Below, piece by piece: positions 30,478 to 38,621 of a DNA stretch of 64,000 nt; the first letter of the stretch is position 1; every line of letters starts with the position of its first letter. The DNA is taken from positions 3,844,001 to 3,908,000 of the forward strand of contig NZ_PHUE01000001.1 of assembly GCF_002813295.1 (NCBI RefSeq), written 5' to 3'. A program made the position numbers and the translations under genes. The notes below the pieces were generated by a model. That model did not search any database, had not been told where the DNA came from, and saw only the letters and a program-made list of their open reading frames with translations. The DNA is from Flavobacterium sp. 5 (lineage in GTDB: Bacteria > Bacteroidota > Bacteroidia > Flavobacteriales > Flavobacteriaceae).

Positions 30478-31557
30478 TTATCTTCCAAATGTTTCTCCAA
30501 TTCTAAAAGTCAAGCTATAATCATCCCTTCCTACACCAGCATCAAAACCAATATTAACATGCATTGAAGGAATCAGTTTGTACCGTATTCCGGCACCTAT
30601 ACCAGGTAATAATTGAGAACTAAAAACATCACTAAATTTATTTACTGCCGACGCGACACCAAGAAATCCAACAGCACCGAATTTTGATTTATTAAACATC
30701 CATCGGTATTCGGATTGAACAGCATAAACCTGATTACCTCTGTATTTTCCTTGTGAATATCCTCTTAAATCATCTCGACCTACAACTGACTGCCCTTGAA
30801 ATGGTACTTCACCAGTCCCAATTTCTGAATAAAAACGACCTAATAATATATGTCTTTTGTCTTCTTTAAGGGCGAAAAATTGAGTGTAATTTAATTGGAA
30901 TTTAACAAATTCACTGTCGCTGCCTACCCAATCACGATAAAACTGATTTTTGAAATTCATAAAAATACCTTTGGTAGGGAAAAGTACATTGTCTCTATTG
31001 TCCTGACTGATTACATAACCAATGTTATTTAGTTTTTTTACATCGAGTGAATCGTTCTTTGCAGTAAAATAGGTTTTGGTATTATTGTACTCCAAATAGA
31101 GTCCTGCGTAAAACCTTTTCCAAACATTGTATTGCACTTGAGTCAATGCCATTGTAATGTCATTACTATAGTCTTCATATTCACCAGCATTGTTATCAGC
31201 CTCAGTATTAAAATATTGATAATTAATATTTCCTTTGAATAAAAATGCCTTAATACGCCATTTATCTTCTTTTAAGTAAAGAATTTCACCAACACCTGCC
31301 ATCCAAGTTTTCTCCTGAGTATAAATTCCCATTGCAATTGTGCTTGATTTTGGCGATATGGTATCTTTTTTATTTACTCTATAAAAAGCTTGTGCCATGG
31401 CACCGGCTATAAAGCCTTGAGTTCTGTTGTAATTAATAAGTGGAACGGCTGCAAATCTTATTTTCTTAACAGTATCTGATTTGGTTTGTGCAAATGTGAT
31501 TTGTGTCGTAAATAATACAACAGCCAATAGAATAAGTTGTTGAAAGTTTTTTATCAT
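30478..31557 (-). CDS. BamA/TamA-type (Omp85 barrel) outer-membrane protein without POTRA domains
   Basis: A 359-residue exported protein with signal peptide ending in ITFAQ. It resembles the C-terminal barrel of Omp85 proteins: VISQDNRDNVLFPTKGIFMNFKNQFY is the classical d.Rdn.lfPtkG motif, and VVGRDDLRGYSQGKYRGNQVYAVQSEYRWMF corresponds to the LRGY.xG.yrg loop motif (the L6 region of BamA). The usual N-terminal POTRA repeats are absent; the barrel follows the signal peptide after a short linker. Stand-alone Omp85 barrels are known in several groups and may act in lipid or protein insertion; a role here is not shown. The frame closes with RIGETFGR. Confidence 0.85.
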   Translation of the reverse strand: MIKNFQQLILLAVVLFTTQITFAQTKSDTVKKIRFAAVPLINYNRTQGFIAGAMAQAFYRVNKKDTISPKSSTIAMGIYTQEKTWMAGVGEILYLKEDKWRIKAFLFKGNINYQYFNTEADNNAGEYEDYSNDITMALTQVQYNVWKRFYAGLYLEYNNTKTYFTAKNDSLDVKKLNNIGYVISQDNRDNVLFPTKGIFMNFKNQFYRDWVGSDSEFVKFQLNYTQFFALKEDKRHILLGRFYSEIGTGEVPFQGQSVVGRDDLRGYSQGKYRGNQVYAVQSEYRWMFNKSKFGAVGFLGVASAVNKFSDVFSSQLLPGIGAGIRYKLIPSMHVNIGFDAGVGRDDYSLTFRIGETFGR

Positions 31558-31909
31558 TTCCTTTTTTTATGAAACATTATTAAATTGTTCAATCTTGTAT
31601 TCTATGGTTATATAATGTCAGTCTATCTGCCTTAGGTTGAGATTGTAGTGTCTCGGTTTTAATTGTTTTTTCTTTGTTAAAGATACTAGTTTTTTTATTG
31701 AGACAAAGTCGAAATTCAGATTTGCACATAAAAAAATGACAATTGAAATGAGATGTCAGGGTTTTAAAATGTCATGTTGTCATATTGTTTTTGGTCAATT
31801 TTAGTATAAACTGACAATTTATTCGTATTTCTTTATCTTGGCATAAAGATTGACTATTGCATCTCGAGTTATTAAATCGAGTATACAATAAAAATTAAAT
31901 ATATTAAAA
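31558..31909 (+). promoter_or_regulatory. dnaK upstream region with clustered TGTCA/TGACA pentamers
   Basis: The 352-bp region ahead of dnaK holds five copies of the pentamer TGTCA or its complement TGACA (31737, 31754, 31770, 31778, 31812), two of them 8 bp apart. A short inverted repeat CTCGA-N9-TCGAG lies at 31863-31881 in the expected leader. No CIRCE element (TTAGCACTC-N9) is present and no sigma-32-type promoter is obvious. The pentamers may be binding sites of a heat-shock regulator; that is inference. Confidence 0.4.
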
Positions 31910-33793
31910 ATGGGTAAAATAATCGGAATTGATTTAGGTACTACAAACTCTTGTGTTTCTGTAATGGAAGGTAATGAAGCAGTTGTTATTCCTAATGCAG
32001 AAGGAAAAAGAACTACACCATCTATCATCGCTTTTGTTGAAGGTGGAGAGATTAAAGTGGGAGATCCTGCTAAAAGACAAGCAGTAACTAATCCAACTAA
32101 GACTATTGCTTCTATCAAACGTTTTATGGGTCACACTTTTGCTGAAACTACAAATGAAGCAAAAAGAGTTTCTTATTCAGTTGTAAAAGGAGATAACAAT
32201 ACACCACGTGTTGACATTGATGGTCGTTTGTACTCTGCTCAAGAATTGTCAGCTATGACACTTCAAAAAATGAAAAAAACTGCTGAAGACTATTTAGGTC
32301 AAACAGTTACTGAAGCGGTTATTACTGTTCCTGCTTACTTTAATGATGCACAACGTCAAGCTACGAAAGAAGCTGGAGAGATTGCTGGTCTTAAAGTTAT
32401 GCGTATCATCAATGAGCCAACTGCAGCTGCACTTGCTTACGGATTAGATAAAAAAGGAACTGATCAAAAAATTGCTGTTTACGATTTAGGTGGAGGTACT
32501 TTTGATATCTCTGTTCTTGAATTAGGAGACGGTGTATTCGAAGTATTGTCTACAAATGGTGATACTCACCTTGGAGGAGATGATTTTGACCACGAAATTA
32601 TTGACTGGTTAGCTGACGAATTTAAAGCTGAAGAAGGTATCGATTTACGTCTTGACCCAATGTCATTACAACGTATTAAAGAAGCTGCTGAAAAAGCTAA
32701 AATTGAATTGTCATCTTCTGCTGAAACTGAAATCAACTTACCTTACGTAACTGCTACAGCTTCAGGACCAAAACACTTAGTTAAAAAATTAACTAGAGCT
32801 CAATTTGAAAAATTAACTGATTCTTTAGTAAAACGTTCTATGGAGCCAGTTGCTAAAGCATTAAAAGATGCAGGTTTAACTGTTTCTGATATTGACGAAG
32901 TTATCTTGGTTGGAGGTTCTACTCGTATGCCAAGAATCGCTGACGAAGTTGAAAAATTCTTCGGTAAAAAAGCGTCTAAAGGAGTTAACCCTGATGAGGT
33001 TGTTGCAATTGGAGCAGCTATTCAAGGTGGAGTTCTTTCTGGAGATGTAAAAGATGTATTGTTATTAGACGTTACACCTTTATCTTTAGGTATCGAAACT
33101 ATGGGTGGAGTTATGACTATCTTAATTGAGTCTAATACTACTATTCCAACTAAAAAATCTCAAGTATTCTCTACTGCTGCAGATTCTCAACCAACAGTTG
33201 AATTGCACGTATTGCAAGGAGCTAGAGCAATGGCTGTAGATAACAAAACTATCGGTCGTTTCAACTTAGATGGTATTCCACCAGCACCAAGAGGAGTTCC
33301 TCAAATTGAAGTAACTTTTGATATTGATGCTAATGGTATCATCAAAGTTTCTGCAACTGATAAAGGAACTGGAAAATCTCACGATATCCGTATCGAAGCT
33401 TCTTCTGGATTAACAGCTGATGAAATCGAGAAAATGAAAAAAGATGCTGAAGCTAACGCTGAGTATGACAAAATCGCTAGAGAAAAAGCTGAAAAATTGA
33501 ACGAAGCAGACGGAATGATCTTCCAAACTGAGTCTCAATTGAAAGAACTTGGAGCTAAATTATCTGATGATAATAAAGTAGCTATCGAGTACGCTTTGAC
33601 TGAATTGAGAATGGCTCACCAATCTCAAGACATTCCAGCTATTCAAACTGCTCTTGACAACATCAATGCAGCTTGGAAAACAGCTACAGAAGCTATGTAT
33701 GCTCAAGGAGAACAAGGTCAAGCTGCTTCTGAGCCACAAGCTCAATCTCAAGGAGACAATGTTGAAGACGTTGAATTCGAAGAAGTAAAATAA
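31910..33793 (+). CDS. dnaK: Molecular chaperone DnaK (Hsp70)
   Basis: An Hsp70 of 627 residues, the normal length. N-terminal ATPase domain: [17 protein letters not shown] (phosphate 1), [16 protein letters not shown] (phosphate 2) and [11 protein letters not shown] (adenosine). The interdomain linker is [16 protein letters not shown], followed by the substrate-binding beta domain and helical lid. The C-terminus [10 protein letters not shown] is the bacterial DnaK tail. It works with DnaJ and GrpE, which are not in the window. The upstream region may carry heat-shock control sites; a terminator follows at 33816. Confidence 0.99.
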   Translation: MGKIIGIDLGTTNSCVSVMEGNEAVVIPNAEGKRTTPSIIAFVEGGEIKVGDPAKRQAVTNPTKTIASIKRFMGHTFAETTNEAKRVSYSVVKGDNNTPRVDIDGRLYSAQELSAMTLQKMKKTAEDYLGQTVTEAVITVPAYFNDAQRQATKEAGEIAGLKVMRIINEPTAAALAYGLDKKGTDQKIAVYDLGGGTFDISVLELGDGVFEVLSTNGDTHLGGDDFDHEIIDWLADEFKAEEGIDLRLDPMSLQRIKEAAEKAKIELSSSAETEINLPYVTATASGPKHLVKKLTRAQFEKLTDSLVKRSMEPVAKALKDAGLTVSDIDEVILVGGSTRMPRIADEVEKFFGKKASKGVNPDEVVAIGAAIQGGVLSGDVKDVLLLDVTPLSLGIETMGGVMTILIESNTTIPTKKSQVFSTAADSQPTVELHVLQGARAMAVDNKTIGRFNLDGIPPAPRGVPQIEVTFDIDANGIIKVSATDKGTGKSHDIRIEASSGLTADEIEKMKKDAEANAEYDKIAREKAEKLNEADGMIFQTESQLKELGAKLSDDNKVAIEYALTELRMAHQSQDIPAIQTALDNINAAWKTATEAMYAQGEQGQAASEPQAQSQGDNVEDVEFEEVK

Positions 33794-33815
33794 TTTACTT
33801 TTTAGTTTATAAATT

Positions 33816-33846
33816 AAAACCGAGTCAGAAATGGCTCGGTTTTTTT
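33816..33846 (+). terminator. Rho-independent terminator after dnaK
   Basis: Arms AAAACCGAG and CTCGGTTTT with a 10-base loop and a T-run, 23 bases past the dnaK stop. Confidence 0.9.
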
Positions 33847-33937
33847 GTGGAATAAATCAAATAATTAACAATTTCAAAACCAAATTTCGATTTAATAGTA
33901 TTGATTTTTTTTGTAATATTACTATACAAAATAGTTT

Positions 33938-35008
33938 ATGAGAAAGATTAAATACAAGAAAGGGAAACGCCTACAGCCCTATAGTCTCGAATATACAGGT
34001 CTGCACAAAGACAAAGAGATTGAAATGCAATTGTTTGTTTATGATGATTGTACGGTTGCTGAATATGAGAATGGTACCATTGATAATTTAGAAAAACACA
34101 TTGATTTAAGTAAGAACAATTGGTTGAATATTCATGGATTAAGTGATGTTGATTTGCTTAAAGATGTTGCTGAATATTTTGATATTAACAACTTTATGTT
34201 GGCTGATATTTTAAATACAAGCAAAAGAACCAAATTGGAAGAGGAAAGAGAGGTTTTGTTTTTTAATATAAAATCGATTTTACCTTCAGAAAGTTCAGAT
34301 AATATTCGGGTTGAACAAATTAGTTTTTTGTTAAAAAAAGGAATTCTAATTTCTTTTCAGGAAAAAAGAAGTGATTTTTTTACTCACATAAGAGAACGTA
34401 TCCGAACCAATTCAGGAATCGTTCGAACTAAGAAATCAGATTATTTATTGTATATTTTACTGGATGCAATTATTGGAAATTTCTACATAACACTAGAGGC
34501 TGAAGAGGATAAAATAGAAGAATTGATTGATTGTGCTAAAAATAGTGCGGACCCTATCATCTTGGAAAAAATTGAAAAGCACAGAGATAATTTTAATTTC
34601 TTAAAACGTTCTATTATTCCGCTTCGAGATTCTTTGTATGATATTAAAAGTATTCAGGAGGATACTGTTTTTGATGAAATTGAATCGGATAATTTTAGTT
34701 TTTTTGCCCGTTTACACCAAAAATGTTTAGAACTTTTGGAGCAAATTGAATCGGATATGGGTTCATTAGAAAGCGCCTCTAATTTCTTTTTTGCTGCACA
34801 ATCGCACAAAATGAATGAGATTATGAAAACCTTGACTGTTATTTCGGCTGTTTTTATTCCGCTGACTTTTATTGTTGGAGTTTACGGGATGAATTTTGAT
34901 AATATGCCTGAATTGAGATTTGAAAATGGTTATTATTATGTCATAGGTTTTATGTTTTTGACCGTAATTGGAATGGTTATTTATTTTAAAAAAAGAAATT
35001 GGTTTTAA
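33938..35008 (+). CDS. corA: CorA-type magnesium/cobalt transporter
   Basis: A 356-residue divalent-cation channel of the CorA family, which forms a homopentamer in the inner membrane. The large cytoplasmic N-terminal domain includes a long stalk helix; the two C-terminal membrane helices carry the essential loop YGMNFDNMPEL (GMN motif near residue 320) and end in YFKKRNWF, the basic sphincter typical of the family. The start MRKIKYKKGKRLQPY is plausible; many basic residues precede the domain. Single gene between dnaK and pta. A role in Mg2+ uptake follows from the family. Confidence 0.96.
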   Translation: MRKIKYKKGKRLQPYSLEYTGLHKDKEIEMQLFVYDDCTVAEYENGTIDNLEKHIDLSKNNWLNIHGLSDVDLLKDVAEYFDINNFMLADILNTSKRTKLEEEREVLFFNIKSILPSESSDNIRVEQISFLLKKGILISFQEKRSDFFTHIRERIRTNSGIVRTKKSDYLLYILLDAIIGNFYITLEAEEDKIEELIDCAKNSADPIILEKIEKHRDNFNFLKRSIIPLRDSLYDIKSIQEDTVFDEIESDNFSFFARLHQKCLELLEQIESDMGSLESASNFFFAAQSHKMNEIMKTLTVISAVFIPLTFIVGVYGMNFDNMPELRFENGYYYVIGFMFLTVIGMVIYFKKRNWF

Positions 35009-35076
35009 TCGTATCTGATAATTAACTTTATCATTTAAAACTGATTTTGGTCATATTTATAAGGAAATTAAACTTC

Positions 35077-35084
35077 TAATTTTG
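35077..35084 (+). promoter_or_regulatory. Candidate -7 promoter box (TAATTTTG) of pta-ackA
   Basis: Matches TAnnTTTG 37 bases ahead of the pta ATG. A TTTG occurs only at a longer spacing (27 bases), so the -33 part is not convincing. Confidence 0.4.
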
Positions 35085-35121
35085 CAAATAATATAAAATA
35101 TCAAAATATAAAATTTATAAT

Positions 35122-37215
35122 ATGAAAAAAGCTATATATATCGCAACTATTGAAGAGAATTGCGGCAAGACAATAATTACTTTAGGATTATTGAGAATGC
35201 TTTTGGGAAGGACTGCAAAAGTAGGTTATTTTAGACCTATTATTGAAGATAATGAAGAAGGAAAAAAAGATACACACATTGAGACGGTTATTTCATATTT
35301 TGATTTAGATATTAAATACGAAGATGCATATGCTATTACCAAGAGTAAATTAATCAAGAAAAAAAATAATGGTAAATTAGGTGAGGTAGTTGATTTAATT
35401 ATTGAAAAATACAAACAATTAGAAGATCGATTTGATTTTATTTTGGTTGAAGGAACTAGTTTTACAGGAGAAGGTACTGTTATAGAATTGGATATGAATG
35501 TTTTGATTGCTAAAAATCTAGGTGTTCCTACTATAATTGTTGGTTCTGGAGAAGGAAAAACTCTAGATGAATTAATCGATAATTTAAATTTAGCATATAA
35601 TTCATTTAAAATTAAAGAGGTGGAAGTATTAGCTGTAATTGCCAATAAAGTACAGCCAGAAAATATTGAGCTGGTAACTACTAGTTTACAAAAAAGCTTG
35701 CCATCATCAATTCTGATCAATTCAATACCTTTGATAGGAAGCTTAAACAATCCCACAATACATGAAATAGTAGAGATGCTGGATGCTGAAATATTATTTG
35801 GACATGAATATTTGAATAATCAGATTGGAAGCTATAGTATTGGAGCAATGCAATTATGCAATTATTTATTGCATCTTAAAGAGAATGGACTTATTATCAC
35901 TCCAGGCGACAGAGCCGATATTATTCTGGGAGCATTACAGGCAAATGAATCTGCCAATTACCCTGCAGTTTCAGGAATTGTATTGACTGGTAATATCACT
36001 CCAGAAGATAGTATTATGAAGTTAATAGAAGGGCTTTCTTCTGTAGTGCCAATCATTACTGTTGAAGGAGGAACTTATCATATTGCAAATAAAATTGGAG
36101 GCATTAAATCTAAAATCTACCCTGATAATCTCCAAAAAATTGAGACATCTATTAATACATTTGATAAATATGTTGATTTAGATGTTTTAATAGATAAGTT
36201 TAATGCTTTTGAGGCTGAAGGAATGACGCCTAAAATGTTTCAATATAACTTGGTAAAGAGAGCTAAAGCACATAGAAAGCACATTGTTTTACCCGAAGGA
36301 AATGATGAAAGAATTATCATAGCAGCTGCGCGTTTGCAAGCCATGGATGTTGTTGATTTATCAATTATTGGAAATAAAAAACAAATTGAAAGTAAAGTGG
36401 CTGAATTAGGCTTGGAGTTTGATTTTTCAAGAATTCCCATTATAAATCCAATAGAATCTGAGTTATATGAGGATTATGTAAATACGTATTATGAACTGAG
36501 AAAAGCCAAAAATGTAACACTTGGTATGGCAAGGGATTTGATGGAAGATGTCTCTTATTTTGGTACTATGATGGTGTATAAAGGACATGCAGATGGAATG
36601 GTTTCTGGTGCTGCACATACGACTCAACATACTATTTTACCAGCGTTACAATTTATTAAAACCAAGCCAAACTCCTCTGTAGTTTCCTCTATATTTTTCA
36701 TGTGTCTAGAGGATCGTGTTTCTATTTTTGGGGATTGTGCTATTAATCCAAATCCTACGGCTGAACAATTGGCAGAAATAGCTATTTCATCTGCTGATTC
36801 CAGTATTGGCTTCGGAATTGAACCTAAAATTGCAATGTTGTCGTACTCTTCTGGTTCCTCTGGAAAAGGAGATGAGGTTGATAAAGTGAGAGCTGCAACT
36901 GAGATAGTGAAACAAAAACGTCCTGATTTGAAAATTGAAGGACCAATTCAATACGATGCTGCAGTCGATTTGGAAGTAGGACAAAGTAAAATGCCAAATT
37001 CAGAGGTTGCAGGTCACGCTAGTGTATTAATTTTCCCTGATTTGAATACAGGAAATAATACCTATAAAGCCGTTCAAAGAGAAACAGGGGCATTGGCAAT
37101 TGGACCAATGCTACAAGGATTGAATAAACCTGTAAATGACTTAAGTCGTGGTTGTACAATTGATGATATTATAAACACGGTTGTCATTACAGCTATTCAG
37201 GCACAGGGATTGTAA
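35122..37215 (+). CDS. pta: Phosphate acetyltransferase (three-domain form)
   Basis: Pta converts acetyl-CoA and phosphate to acetyl phosphate. The 697-residue protein has the long architecture: an N-terminal BioD-like P-loop domain (IATIEENCGKTIITLGLL; the loop is close to a Walker A), a central DRTGG domain (from about residue 215), then the catalytic PTA_PTB domain (about 375-690). The last shows HRKHIVLPEGNDERIIIAAARL, MARDLMEDVSYFGTMMVYKGHADGMVSGAAHTTQHTILPAL, LSYSSGSSGKGDEVDKVR and FPDLNTGNNTYKAVQRETGA. It is followed by ackA after a repeat-containing 100-bp spacer, forming the acetate-overflow pair. Confidence 0.97.
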   Translation: MKKAIYIATIEENCGKTIITLGLLRMLLGRTAKVGYFRPIIEDNEEGKKDTHIETVISYFDLDIKYEDAYAITKSKLIKKKNNGKLGEVVDLIIEKYKQLEDRFDFILVEGTSFTGEGTVIELDMNVLIAKNLGVPTIIVGSGEGKTLDELIDNLNLAYNSFKIKEVEVLAVIANKVQPENIELVTTSLQKSLPSSILINSIPLIGSLNNPTIHEIVEMLDAEILFGHEYLNNQIGSYSIGAMQLCNYLLHLKENGLIITPGDRADIILGALQANESANYPAVSGIVLTGNITPEDSIMKLIEGLSSVVPIITVEGGTYHIANKIGGIKSKIYPDNLQKIETSINTFDKYVDLDVLIDKFNAFEAEGMTPKMFQYNLVKRAKAHRKHIVLPEGNDERIIIAAARLQAMDVVDLSIIGNKKQIESKVAELGLEFDFSRIPIINPIESELYEDYVNTYYELRKAKNVTLGMARDLMEDVSYFGTMMVYKGHADGMVSGAAHTTQHTILPALQFIKTKPNSSVVSSIFFMCLEDRVSIFGDCAINPNPTAEQLAEIAISSADSSIGFGIEPKIAMLSYSSGSSGKGDEVDKVRAATEIVKQKRPDLKIEGPIQYDAAVDLEVGQSKMPNSEVAGHASVLIFPDLNTGNNTYKAVQRETGALAIGPMLQGLNKPVNDLSRGCTIDDIINTVVITAIQAQGL

Positions 37216-37315
37216 AAAAAAAGTTCCTAAGATTTGAAAATAAAAATATAGGGTCTTAGTGACTCAAAATAAAAACTCAGATTCATAGAAACTTAGAATC
37301 TTTAAAAAATAAAAT
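37216..37315 (+). repeat. pta-ackA spacer with degenerate CTAAGATT/CTTAGAATC repeats
   Basis: The 100-bp spacer contains CTAAGATTT, GTCTTAGTGACTC, CTCAGATTCATAG and CTTAGAATCTTT. These are related to the 8-bp CTAAGNNT units in the trp operon (11741-11769). The two elements look like the same short dispersed sequence family, in opposite orientation. No terminator is clear, so pta and ackA are probably co-transcribed. Confidence 0.5.
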
Positions 37316-38512
37316 ATGAAAGTAGTAATTATAAACTCAGGGAGTTCTTCTATAAAATATCAATTAATTGAAATGCCTGCAGGCGAAGTGATTTGTTCTG
37401 GAATGATTGACAGAATAGGGTTGGAGACCTCCAATTTTACTTATGTGACCAAAGCTATCAAAATAGAGGAAATTCTTCCAATTGCCAATCATAAAATTGG
37501 GCTTAATAAAATAGCCCAATTATTAATGGATGAAGATAATGGAGTTATAAAAAGCACTAAAGAAATTGAAGCCGTAGGGCACAGAGTGGTGCATGGTGGA
37601 AGCTCTTTTTCTGATCCAACTTTGATTACTCCAGAAGTTAAAGAAGAAATAAGAAAATTATGTGATATAGCTCCTTTGCACAATCCAGCACATCTTCAAG
37701 GAATTATTGTTGCGGAAGAAATTTTTGTTGAAGCCAAACAAATAGCTGTTTTTGATACTGCTTTTCATCAGACAATGCCTGAATTAGCTTATAAATATGC
37801 TATTCCTACTCATTTTTTAGCAGAAAATAAACTTAGAGTATATGGCTTTCATGGAACTTCTCATAAATACGTTTCAGAAAAGGCAATTCAATATCTGAAA
37901 TCATTAAATAAACCTCATAGAAATATAATCACTGTGCATTTGGGTAATGGCTGTAGCATTACCGCTGTGAAAGATGGGAAATGTATTGATACCTCAATGG
38001 GCTTTACACCAATTAGCGGATTGATTATGGGAACTCGAAGCGGTGATATTGATCCATCTGTTTTGTTTTATATGATGAAAGCATTAAATTATACTGTAGA
38101 TGAAGTTAGTACTTTATTGCAAAAACAAAGCGGAATGCTTGGTTTAACAGGATATAGCGATTTGAGAGATATTCAATCAAATGCCGAAAAAGGAAATAAA
38201 GATTGTCAATTGGCTTTAGAAATGAATGCGTATCGAATCAAAAAATATATTGGTTCCTATGCAGCGGCTTTAAATGGTTTGGATGCTATTGTTTTTACTG
38301 CTGGAATTGGAGAAAATTCGGCTGAGATTAGAAAACTAGTGAGTACTGATATGGAGTTTTTTGGAATTGAATTAGATGATACTAAAAATGAAATTCGTTC
38401 TAAAGAAATTAGAGAAATCAATCTTCCTCAATCGAAAGCAAAAATTTTGGTTGTTCCTACCGATGAGGAAATTGAAATTGCGAATCAGGTATATGGTTTG
38501 CTTTTGAATTAA
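37316..38512 (+). CDS. ackA: Acetate kinase
   Basis: AckA converts acetyl phosphate and ADP to acetate and ATP, and the reverse. The 398-residue ASKHA-fold protein shows the N-terminal signature VVIINSGSSSIKYQLIE, the acetate-site blocks GHRVVHGGSSF and FDTAFHQTMPELAYKYAIP, the nucleotide motif HLGNGCSITAVKDGKCIDTSMGFTPISGLIMGTRSGDIDP, and FTAGIGENSAEIR. Length and motifs are complete. It is the second gene of the pta-ackA pair; a terminator follows at 38543. Confidence 0.98.
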   Translation: MKVVIINSGSSSIKYQLIEMPAGEVICSGMIDRIGLETSNFTYVTKAIKIEEILPIANHKIGLNKIAQLLMDEDNGVIKSTKEIEAVGHRVVHGGSSFSDPTLITPEVKEEIRKLCDIAPLHNPAHLQGIIVAEEIFVEAKQIAVFDTAFHQTMPELAYKYAIPTHFLAENKLRVYGFHGTSHKYVSEKAIQYLKSLNKPHRNIITVHLGNGCSITAVKDGKCIDTSMGFTPISGLIMGTRSGDIDPSVLFYMMKALNYTVDEVSTLLQKQSGMLGLTGYSDLRDIQSNAEKGNKDCQLALEMNAYRIKKYIGSYAAALNGLDAIVFTAGIGENSAEIRKLVSTDMEFFGIELDDTKNEIRSKEIREINLPQSKAKILVVPTDEEIEIANQVYGLLLN

Positions 38513-38530
38513 AATAAAATAAAATAAAAT
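38511..38530 (+). repeat. 5-bp tandem repeat (AAAAT x4) after ackA
   Basis: Four head-to-tail AAAAT units begin at the last bases of the ackA stop codon, between the gene and its terminator. A short microsatellite prone to slippage; no function is implied. Confidence 0.8.
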
Positions 38531-38542
38531 AAACGTTCAATT

Positions 38543-38570
38543 AAAGCTTCTGTATTCAGAGGCTTTTTTT
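38543..38570 (+). terminator. Rho-independent terminator after ackA
   Basis: Arms AAAGC-T-TCTG and CAGA-G-GCTTT around TATT, followed by a run of T. It separates ackA from the downstream regulator gene. Confidence 0.85.
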
Positions 38571-38621
38571 GTGGTTTTAATTGAAGAATTGTAATTATAT
38601 TTGATAAAAAAACTTCATATT

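Noticed and set aside
31838-31862. Sigma-54-like -24/-12 sequence (TTGGCAT...TTGAC) before dnaK
   Set aside because: The -12 position reads GA where GC is required at the 10-base spacing; one half alone is not evidence.
35226-35756. 176-codon minus-strand frame inside pta
   Set aside because: Antisense shadow of the N-terminal domain of pta; Ser/Ile-rich sequence with no recognisable domain.
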